In this document: positions 54,828 through 62,486 of the stretch, piece after piece | How positions within the stretch are numbered: the first letter of the stretch is position 1 | Layout of the letters: every line of letters starts with the position of its first letter | DNA from: Lachnospiraceae bacterium | Lineage (GTDB): Bacteria; Bacillota; Clostridia; Lachnospirales; Lachnospiraceae | NCBI GenBank assembly: GCA_910575475.1 | Contig: CAJTGD010000003.1 | Location: 62,001 to 126,000, forward strand | Length of the DNA: 64,000 nt | Direction: 5' to 3' | Position numbers and translations under genes: made by a program | Notes under the pieces: model-generated | What the model saw: the letters and a program-made list of their open reading frames with translations, nothing else | Databases searched by the model: none | What the model was told of the DNA's origin: nothing

Positions 54828-56186
54828 ATGAGTAGCTTATTGATTAAAAATGCTTCTGCCATTGTAACCTGTGATAAAAATGATGCCGTATTGGAGGATT
54901 CCCATATCCTAATCGAGGACGGCGTCATTACATACATGGGCTGTGAGCCCAAGTCAGCAGACGAGACCATCGACGCTGCCGGCTGTATCGTCTATCCCGG
55001 ATTGATCAACACGCATCATCATCTTTATCAGACGTTCAGCCGCAATCTGCCCCAGGTGCAGAACATGGAGCTGTTTGACTGGCTGACCACGCTCTACGAG
55101 ATCTGGAAAAACCTGGACGGCGACATCATTTACCAAAGCTCCATAACCGGGATGGGCGAATTGTTAAAGACCGGCTGTACCACCTGCTTTGACCATCATT
55201 ATGTATTTCCCGGCGGCAATTCTGGAACGCTTCTGGAATCCCAGTTTGCCGCGGCACGGACGCTGGGCATCCGGTTCTACGCATCCAGGGGAAGCATGGA
55301 CCTGAGCAAAAAGGACGGAGGACTGCCGCCGGACAGCGTGGTCCAGACCGTGGATGATATCTTAAAGGATTCCCGCAATGCGGTGGAAAAGTACCACAAC
55401 CCTGCGCCGTTTTCCATGGAAATGGTGGCGCTGGCGCCCTGCTCTCCGTTCAGCGCCGGCGAGGAGCTCTATCGGCAGTCCGCTATCCTGGCGCGTGACC
55501 TGGGAGTACGGCTGCATACCCATCTGTGTGAGACCATAGATGAAGAAAACTACGTACTCGGAAAATATGGGAAGCGTCCTCTGGCCTACATGGCAGACAT
55601 GGATTGGGTCGGAAATGATGTGTGGTACGCACATGGAATCCATTTTAACGATGAGGAACTGGCGCTGTTGGCAAAAACCGGAACCGGTGTCGCACATTGT
55701 CCCATCTCCAACATGAAGCTGTCCTCCGGCATCTGCCGGATCCCGGATATGCTGAGGCTGGGTGTTCCGGTTGGACTGGCAGTGGACGGAAGCGCAAGCA
55801 ACGACGGCTCCAATCTCCTGGAGGAACTGCGCACGGCATTCCTGCTGCACCGTCTTCATTCCAGCAAGCTGGCTCCCAGCGGATATGACGTGCTGAAAAT
55901 AGCCACCAACGGCAGCGCAAAGGTGCTGGGCCGTGAGGACATCGGATCTCTGGAAACGGGAAAAGCAGGAGATCTGTTCCTGATCCGCAGAAACCGTCTG
56001 GAGCTGGTCGGCGCCGACCTGGATGTAAAGTCCATGCTCGGTACTGTCGGCATAAAGGGCGCAGTGGACTGTACCGTCGTAAATGGCCGGATTGTGGTGA
56101 AAAACGGGGAACTTGTAGGGATTGATGAGGAAAAAGAGATCCGCATCGGCCGAAAGCTGGTCAATGCTTACCTGAATGGGATCTGA
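54828..56186 (+). CDS. 8-oxoguanine/guanine deaminase-type amidohydrolase
   Basis: Metal-dependent cytoplasmic deaminase of 452 residues in the AtzB/TrzN/8-oxoguanine deaminase branch. Zinc ligands are in INTHHHLYQTF, LHTHLCETIDEE, YAHGIHFND and LAVDGSASND. The pattern MELFDWLTTLYEIW is the one I associate with 8-oxoguanine deaminases; classical guanine deaminases differ there. It would give urate from 8-oxoguanine, or xanthine from guanine. The start is ATG 54828, with GGAGG seven bases upstream; the open frame further upstream crosses the riboswitch. Controlled by the purine riboswitch. Confidence 0.88.
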   Translation: MSSLLIKNASAIVTCDKNDAVLEDSHILIEDGVITYMGCEPKSADETIDAAGCIVYPGLINTHHHLYQTFSRNLPQVQNMELFDWLTTLYEIWKNLDGDIIYQSSITGMGELLKTGCTTCFDHHYVFPGGNSGTLLESQFAAARTLGIRFYASRGSMDLSKKDGGLPPDSVVQTVDDILKDSRNAVEKYHNPAPFSMEMVALAPCSPFSAGEELYRQSAILARDLGVRLHTHLCETIDEENYVLGKYGKRPLAYMADMDWVGNDVWYAHGIHFNDEELALLAKTGTGVAHCPISNMKLSSGICRIPDMLRLGVPVGLAVDGSASNDGSNLLEELRTAFLLHRLHSSKLAPSGYDVLKIATNGSAKVLGREDIGSLETGKAGDLFLIRRNRLELVGADLDVKSMLGTVGIKGAVDCTVVNGRIVVKNGELVGIDEEKEIRIGRKLVNAYLNGI

Positions 56187-56292
56187 TCAAACGGTGTTAC
56201 TATGAACAGCCAGGTAAAAATCAACAGGCAGATTCGCCAGGCGCAGCTTGTGAGAAGCTGTTTGATGATTTTTACAGAGGAGGATATAAATT

Positions 56293-57672
56293 ATGAGTGA
56301 AATCCAAGAGACGAAAGACAAAAAAGAAAGAGACCGTGAAATGGTCTACCAGCTTGACGGAAGACCAGGGCTTGCCACAGCAGTTCCGCTGGGCCTGCAG
56401 CATGTACTTGCCATGTTTACATCCAACCTGGCCCCCATCCTGATCATTGCCGGGGTCTGCAGCTTATCCGGCGCCGATACGGTCATCATGGTGCAGTGCG
56501 CCATGTTCGTATCCGGCCTGACCACATTTATCCAGTTATACCCATTGAGACTTGGAAAGAATTATCAGGTGGGAGCAAAGCTTCCCATCGTAATGGGAAC
56601 CTCGTTTACCTTCGTCCCCACCGCCTCCGCCATCGGGGCAGCAGGCGGGATCGGAGCTGTCCTGGGCGGCTGCATGGCGGGAAGCCTGGTAGAAGTATTT
56701 ATGGGCTTCTTCTACAAATATATCCGCCGCTTTTTCCCGCCCCTGGTCGTAGGCTGTACCCTGGTCACCATCGGGGTCAACCTGCTGGGGATCGGCGTGG
56801 ATTATTTTGCAGGCGGGGCAGGCGCCGCTGATTACGGCTCCCTGCAGAATCTCGGCGTGGCGTTCTTCGTGCTGGCCATTGTCATCCTGCTCCAGCGCTT
56901 TGGAAAGGGACTGGCCAAAAATTCCGCAATCCTGATCGGGCTGGTGGCAGGCTACGTTCTTGCCGCAGTTTTGGGGATGGTCGATACATCACCCATTGCG
57001 GATGCCAAATGGTTCGGCCTGCCGCTTCCGTTCCAGTTCCATCTGGAATTCCAGCTTCCGGCGATCCTCAGCTTCGCGGCGTTGTTTGTAACCTCCGGAC
57101 TGGAAACCATCGGAAATACTTCCGGAATCACGATTGCGGGATTTGACCGGGAGGCAACGGAAAAAGAAACCTCCGGCGCCATCCTCGCGGATGCCCTCGG
57201 CTCTACAACCGCCGCCATCTTCAATGCGCTGCCGAACACTGCCTTCGGACAGAACGCAGGAATCGTTTCCATGACAAAGGTGGTCAACAGATGGTGCATT
57301 GCAACCGGCGCGTTTATCCTGATGATATCCGGGTTTTTCCCGAAGCTGGGCGCTCTGTTTTCAGCCATCCCCAACGCGGTGCTCGGCGGAGCGATCATTA
57401 CCGTATTCGGCATGATCCTGATCAACGGGATCAAGATGATCTCCAAAGCAGGCTTCAGCGAGAGAAATATTCTCGTGATGGGACTGACTTTCGCATTCGG
57501 CATGGGCGTACCCGGACACCCGGAGGCTGTCGCACAGCTTCCGTCGGCACTGCAGTTCATCTTCAATGATCCTGTTACGGCAACCTGTATTATCGCGATC
57601 CTGGCAAATATCCTGTTCCCGCTTAAGGATGAGAGCGATATTGCGAAGGCTAAGGAAGCGATGCTTGGGTAA
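56293..57672 (+). CDS. NCS2-family xanthine/uracil-type permease
   Basis: Purine-type nucleobase:cation symporter of 459 residues with about fourteen helices. Motifs include GLQHVLAMFTSN at the N-terminus, QVGAKLPIVMGTSF and the substrate loop TSGLETIGNTSGIT. The sequence fits xanthine/guanine/urate carriers (PbuX/UacT type) better than uracil carriers. It follows the deaminase by 106 bases, with GAGGAGG upstream, and lies in the same riboswitch-controlled transcript. It would import the base that the deaminase uses. Confidence 0.92.
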   Translation: MSEIQETKDKKERDREMVYQLDGRPGLATAVPLGLQHVLAMFTSNLAPILIIAGVCSLSGADTVIMVQCAMFVSGLTTFIQLYPLRLGKNYQVGAKLPIVMGTSFTFVPTASAIGAAGGIGAVLGGCMAGSLVEVFMGFFYKYIRRFFPPLVVGCTLVTIGVNLLGIGVDYFAGGAGAADYGSLQNLGVAFFVLAIVILLQRFGKGLAKNSAILIGLVAGYVLAAVLGMVDTSPIADAKWFGLPLPFQFHLEFQLPAILSFAALFVTSGLETIGNTSGITIAGFDREATEKETSGAILADALGSTTAAIFNALPNTAFGQNAGIVSMTKVVNRWCIATGAFILMISGFFPKLGALFSAIPNAVLGGAIITVFGMILINGIKMISKAGFSERNILVMGLTFAFGMGVPGHPEAVAQLPSALQFIFNDPVTATCIIAILANILFPLKDESDIAKAKEAMLG

Positions 57673-57770
57673 ATCCGACTTGGGCGGGCCTGGCCTGGGC
57701 AAATCGGATTGGAACGTTTGTCCAAATGCATGGAACCTGCGGTTGTCGGTTTCTTTGCAGGCAATTGTAT

Positions 57771-57822
57771 AAAAAAGCAGCACATCCCCTCTGTAAATCC
57801 AGAAGAGACGTGCTGCTTTTTT
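57771..57822. terminator. Bidirectional terminator between permease and FGGY kinase
   Basis: AAAAAAGCAGCAC (57771-57783) pairs with 57810-57822, giving a U-run on both strands. It serves two convergent genes. Confidence 0.92.
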
Positions 57823-57919
57823 TCGTATTTCCAGTCAGGAGCTGCCGCAAACGAATGATATACAAATAGCATAGGATAAATTTGCAGATGATTTTACGAC
57901 AGTTCTATCGTTTTACTCA

Positions 57920-59260
57920 TTACCTTACCGGAAGAAATTCAGGCTGGTACGCCCCGGCCGCGACCATCCCGGCCAGTGCTGCCCCATATGCCGCTTCTTC
58001 CTTTTGCTCTGCCAGCTCCAGCCGCATGGAAAATCGTTCGGCCATGATCTCCTGCAAATGCCGGTTCCTGCGCAGCCCGTTTCCCGAAGCGATCATCGTC
58101 TTTTTTTCTCCGATGATCCCCTTTTCCATCTTCCGGTACATCTGATAAAGTTCATCGGCCATTCCCTCCAGGACGCCTCTTGTCAGGGCGCCGGGCGTAA
58201 AATTATCCGTTCCGATATTTCCAATGCTTCCCTTAAGCTCCGGGCAGTCTCTCGTCCCGGAAAAACGGGTATCTACGTTTAGCCTTTCCTGCCCTTCCTC
58301 TTCTGTCTCCAGCAGATGCTCCATCATGCGGTAGGGATCCACATCCTCCGCGCCCATTGCCTTTCCTGTCTGTCTAAAAAAATCTGCCAGAAGCGCATAG
58401 GCTCTGCCGCCGCACAGGGAGGAACCGCAAAGGATACAGCTGTCCTTAATAAACGGCCTTGTTTCCACCCCTTCTGCCGCAAAGTATTTCTCGGAGTAAA
58501 CAGATACCTGGCCGCCGGTTCCCATGTTCACCAGAATAGAGTTCCGGACATTTCTCACAGAGCCAAAGAAACTCGCCTGATTGTCGCCTGTCGCGACGCA
58601 GACCGGAATTCCCCGGCAGTTCCCCAAAATCCAAAATTCATCCGTCACTTCCGGAAGCATTCCGCAATCCAGATGCAGATTGTCAAAGACCTCTTTTTGA
58701 AAGCGGCGTTTCCGGACATCATAAAGCCCAAGCCCCGCCACATTTCCTGCGTGGAGCAGCGGGCTATTTCTCTCTGTCAGCACCATTCCCAGATAATCCG
58801 CGATCGTGCACAGGCTGACCGCCGTCTCAGGCACCAGCCCTGCCATACTGTTGTAGATATGGGTTGCCATCCCGTAACCGTTATATAGCTTAACACCATA
58901 TGTCTCTTCCAGCATCCCGCAGACACTTCTGCCGGCCCCGCATGGTATATTTCCTCTTCCATCCTGCCATGTATATAAGGGACTGACATGCCGGCCTTTC
59001 CGATCCGTATAGACGACTCCGTGCATCTGTCCCGTCAGTCCGATCACTCCGATATCCGGATATTCTTTCAGGATATCCTCCAGCAGTTCTTCGGACTTTC
59101 TCAGGATCACCGCCGGATCCTGAAGCTTTTCCCAGGGATTTTCGGTTTCTATAAAGCTGCCGTTGCTGATCGTAAAGGATTTTTCCACCCTTCTTGTATC
59201 ACTCTCTGCAACGACCGCGCTGATCGTTGTGGTCCCGATGTCAATTCCTATCGCTCTCAT
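57920..59260 (-). CDS. FGGY carbohydrate kinase, sedoheptulokinase-like
   Basis: Kinase of 446 residues with two FGGY actin-like domains. The N-terminal phosphate loop is GIDIGTTTISAVV, and GLTGQMHGVVY with the TWQDGR segment resembles sedoheptulokinases (SHPK) and xylulokinase relatives. The C-terminal ATP loop is MIASGNGLRRNRHLQ. The sugar is inferred as sedoheptulose; other ketoses remain possible. It stands alone, with no transporter or aldolase in the window to help. Confidence 0.85.
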   Translation of the reverse strand: MRAIGIDIGTTTISAVVAESDTRRVEKSFTISNGSFIETENPWEKLQDPAVILRKSEELLEDILKEYPDIGVIGLTGQMHGVVYTDRKGRHVSPLYTWQDGRGNIPCGAGRSVCGMLEETYGVKLYNGYGMATHIYNSMAGLVPETAVSLCTIADYLGMVLTERNSPLLHAGNVAGLGLYDVRKRRFQKEVFDNLHLDCGMLPEVTDEFWILGNCRGIPVCVATGDNQASFFGSVRNVRNSILVNMGTGGQVSVYSEKYFAAEGVETRPFIKDSCILCGSSLCGGRAYALLADFFRQTGKAMGAEDVDPYRMMEHLLETEEEGQERLNVDTRFSGTRDCPELKGSIGNIGTDNFTPGALTRGVLEGMADELYQMYRKMEKGIIGEKKTMIASGNGLRRNRHLQEIMAERFSMRLELAEQKEEAAYGAALAGMVAAGAYQPEFLPVR

Positions 59261-59628
59261 GATGTACCTCCGTTTTTCCGAATCTTCTTGGACGTGTGAG
59301 TAGATTCACTTCCCCCAATGATTCAATAGCTCTGTTATCAGTCCCATTTTATAGACATAGTAAAAATTTTCTGTCCGAAGTTTTTCGAAACTATCAATAC
59401 CAACCGGCAGCTTTTTCATATCTTCTCCTGTTCCATTGTCGTCATTTTTTATGAAATGTTTCTATACAGTTTCTTAGCTTAAACAGTATTTTAACATTAT
59501 CAATTCAGCCGTGCAATGAACTTCAAGTGATTATTATACAGTTTCATTCAAACAGCGAAGGCAATTCCGACCTGTAGACGAGCATTCTCCTCTGTGGTAT
59601 GATATCCCACGGAAAGGAGGTGGACGCA
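59261..59628. other. Gap between the FGGY kinase and Agr-like remnant
   Basis: No gene is seen. TATACAGTTTC occurs twice as direct repeats (59463-59473 and 59535-59545), each followed about 15 bases later by another ACAG. They may be old sites for the AgrA-type regulator. GGAAAGGAGG at 59611-59620 is the Shine-Dalgarno sequence of the next gene. Confidence 0.4.
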
Positions 59629-60747
59629 GTGCCTGCTCTGAAGATTTTTATCAACATGTTTGCAGATTCACTCAACGGTCACGCCGCATTTGCCGTCTAT
59701 CTGTTCGTCATTATGGATGAGCGCGGGCAAAACCGGCTGAAAAAGCTGCCCGTCCTGCTGCTCTCTCCTCTGGCAGTCTCGTTGATTGCCACGGCCTTCT
59801 CCACAGGCACTCCCGATAACTCAATCCTCCGCTACTGTCTCTACTCCGCTCTGATCCTGCTCATGTGTACCCTGTGGGTACGGTGGGCATGGCACATTGG
59901 ATTTTGGCCGGCCTTTGCCGCAGCATGCATGGCGGGTATACTCCAGGTGGCCGTGTCCTGCCTGTCCCAGATCCTTTCCCTCAGGCTCCCCATTTCCCTG
60001 GAGCATGGCCGTCACTTCGCAGTGGTAACGATTGTTTATTTTGTCGTTGTATTGAGCACTTCCGTCCTGTTGTATCGTCTGCGTTTCGGAGCCTGGTTCC
60101 GGCTACTGCTGGAGGATGAAAGCAACCAACGCCGGACAGCCCTGCTTCTGTTTGCGCTGGAAGCCGCCATGGAGACATTCCTTCTCCTGCAGAGCGGAAT
60201 CCGCTCGGACTATCTGGTGCAATATTACTTCCTGACAATGATGATGGCTGTGCTGATGGCCGGGCTGGTGGTCCATCTGGCCCAGCGGTTCGATGCCGCC
60301 CGGAAGCTGGAGGCCCAGCGGAACACCATCGCCCGGCAGCAGCTCTACGAGCAGGATCTGGAATCCATCCGCCAGGAGGTGCGTAGATTCCGCCACGACT
60401 ATAAAAATCTGCTGTCGGGTCTGTCAGAGGCAGCAGCCGGCGGGGAACTGGATCAGCTTCGTACTTCCCTGTCCGAGCTGGATACAGACTTCGACAGACG
60501 CATTGGAGAAAAAATCCAGTTCTCAGTCCAGATCGGCAATCTGCTCATTCCCCAGGTAAGGAGCCTTCTGCTGTCCAAGCTGGCAGCTATGAGCGAGAAA
60601 GGGATCGACTGCCGTATGGAGGTTCTCTATCCTGTAAAAAAGGTGGGGATTGATATGTGGGATTTCGTGCGATGCCTGGGCATTCTCCTGGACAACGCTG
60701 CCGAAGGAGCTTTGGAGACAGAAGCGCCCTGGAATGGAAAATCTTGA
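59629..60747 (+). pseudogene. AgrC-like sensor histidine kinase, 3' end deleted
   Basis: Membrane kinase of the peptide-pheromone type. Start GTG 59629 follows AAAGGAGG at about eight bases. About six helices fill residues 1-200; the dimerisation His is in RRFRHDYKNLLSGL. The protein reaches the N box (LGILLDNAAEGA) and then ends about ten residues later. The G1 and G2 ATP-binding boxes are absent, so no kinase activity is expected. The break lies near 60735, where sequence of a response regulator begins in another frame. One deletion of roughly 300 bases explains both. Confidence 0.85.
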
Positions 60748-61103
60748 TGGAAGACTATGACATGAAGGTCATATGCACTGCGGCAGCCCAGGAACTGTTC
60801 GATATCTTGGAGGATAACCGCCGGAGCATCTACTTCCTGGATGTGGAGCTGAAGGATGAAGCGTGGGACGGCTTCTCTCTGGGACAGGAACTGCGGCGTC
60901 GGGATCCCCATGGCACACTGATCTATATCACCGGCTACGGCGATCTGGCTTGGAAGACCTTCCAATACCACCTGGAGGCATTTGACTATATCGTGAAGGA
61001 CAAAGAACAGACCGGCCCCTTCGCCGCCCGCTGCCTGGAAGCTGTCCATGCCCGTCTGCAGGACGAATGCCGGGATCCGGCGGAAATATTTTCCCTGCGG
61101 TAG
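60735..61103 (+). pseudogene. AgrA-like response regulator fragment
   Basis: Receiver-domain remnant without its first 25 or so residues and without the LytTR DNA-binding domain. Visible are the phospho-acceptor region SIYFLDVEL, LIYITGYGD (the conserved Thr) and the Lys in FDYIVKDKE. The frame stops at FSLR (61103), where LytTR should begin. The start is a deletion junction inside the end of the kinase remnant. It cannot work as a regulator. Confidence 0.82.
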
Positions 61104-61191
61104 GGGGACGGGAATGCCTGCTATCCCGGACCGTGATATACTTCCTCTGACAAACAGGATTAAAAATCGTATTAGAAAGGAGCGTAAACAT

Positions 61192-61377
61192 ATAGCAAAG
61201 CAAAAAGAGCGCTTTGTGGAGGTTTACTCCCAGGGACTCACCAACGTGGAGAAGATCATCGTGGATACCCAAACCGGCGTGAATTACTTACTGGCCGCTT
61301 CCACTCTGACGGCAGGCTGCGGAATGAGCGTCCTGGTAGACGCAGACGGCAAGCCCATCGTCACCCCTATGGATTGA
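61192..61377 (+). CDS. Small DUF6440-like protein with ATA at the start position
   Basis: Sixty-one-residue protein with the pattern of DUF6440 proteins (RFVEVYSQGLTNVEKIIVDT, then TGVNYLLAAS, then DGKPIVTP), which often accompany Agr-type loci. AAAGGAG lies eight bases upstream of ATA-GCA-AAG-CAA at 61192, exactly where ATG-GCA would be expected. Thus either the start codon has mutated or an ATA start is used. An in-frame ATG exists at 61048 but would translate agrA remnant sequence. Probably silent. Confidence 0.7.
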   Translation: MAKQKERFVEVYSQGLTNVEKIIVDTQTGVNYLLAASTLTAGCGMSVLVDADGKPIVTPMD

Positions 61378-61422
61378 TGCAGGTTCAACGAACACAGTAT
61401 TATATTGATTTTATCTTGTCCG

Positions 61423-61462
61423 AAACATCAGGCAGTCTTTCTATATGACCTGCCTGATGTTT
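61423..61462. terminator. Terminator between the DUF6440 gene and the P-loop remnant
   Basis: AAACATCAGGCAG (61423-61435) pairs perfectly with 61450-61462, leaving TTTTG on the plus strand. Confidence 0.85.
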
Positions 61463-61477
61463 TGAGTCTGCTATTTT

Positions 61478-61904
61478 TCAATCCCAGATAATGAACTTCA
61501 TGAATCTTTTTGCCGCATTGAACACTTTTGCGGACAAATATGCTTTTGCCAGTTTTTTCCTGGAATAGCACCAGACCGGATTTTCTTTTGTTTTATCTGT
61601 CAGGAATCTGGTAAAGAACTGTTCCCAACTGGCATATTCACTACTGTCGATATGTTCTTCCGGCTGCTGAAGGATTGATGTACTATTGAATTGCCGAAAC
61701 ACATTCTATATGTTTTTGTTTGGACAATTCTGTAAAAAACTGATAACCGCTGTCCGAGCCAAATCTTCTGTACTCACGAATCAGATCAATCAATACCGTT
61801 TTTCCAGAACCGCTGTCTCCTGTAAAAATCGTAATGTTTCTTTTTATCCGAAAGTCATATTTCACTTTCCTGGTTTCTACAATTACCCTGTATGCACCTT
61901 TCAT
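61478..61904 (-). pseudogene. P-loop ATPase-like gene with internal deletion
   Basis: The N-terminal piece (ATG 61904 to stop 61683) has an RxVKYDFRIKRNITIFTGDS start and Walker A GDSGSGKTVLID. It stops after 73 residues. The C-terminal piece (61702 to 61478) lies in another frame and carries SEYASWEQFFTRFL and a basic tail. The middle, including Walker B, is missing. I read this as one gene of about 230 residues that lost its centre, of the small ATP-binding proteins seen beside DUF4869 genes in gut Clostridia. Confidence 0.7.
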
Positions 61905-61910
61905 TTTTCG

Positions 61911-62364
61911 CTACTCCTGCTCCATTTCGTTTAAGTATTTACTGGCTACAGGAATCAGTTCTTTCATAGAATGTACGATTTCCCCGCCGTTTTTTATTTC
62001 AAATACTGTGTCCTTCCCAAATCCCATCATATGTCTGAGATTGATTGTCAGATCCTTTTTCTTCCCTATTTCCAGTATCCATTTTGCACAGTTATCTCCG
62101 CAGGTTGACGCATTGAATATTTTATCTGATTCATTCAGCATCAATAATAATGTTTTCACGCCCCCTGATAACCGCTCAGGCGGAATTTGTCCCAGAACCG
62201 GACTGTTGATACATTCTCCGCTCAAAACCTCTGAATCATCAATGTCCCGGATCATCTCTTTTGCAAGTTCGGAATCAAACCACTCCGACCCATACGTATT
62301 TTTAAAATATACGCTTGTATTATAAATGCTGTTCTCAACATCCCCCGTAAATAATTGTAAGCAT
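61911..62364 (-). pseudogene. DUF4869-like protein, frameshifted near the start
   Basis: The body (SGECINSPVLGQIPPERLSGG, then KTLLLMLNE, ASTCGDNCAKWI and LTINLRHMMGFG) matches DUF4869 proteins of unknown function. The likely true start is ATG 62364, preceded by GAGGAGG. A run of five C (62342-62346) puts a TGA ten codons on; four C would give a continuous protein of about 150 residues. As written, translation could only begin at an internal ATG such as 62255. It is coupled to the P-loop remnant seven bases downstream. Confidence 0.8.
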
Positions 62365-62486
62365 AAGATACCTCCTCATTTTTTCACAATGATAGTGATT
62401 CTGAACGAACCTGTAACCACAATGCTTTTATGTGCATCCTCCTGACCGATCAGCGTAGTATTCAGCCGGGATGTGACACGGAACCA

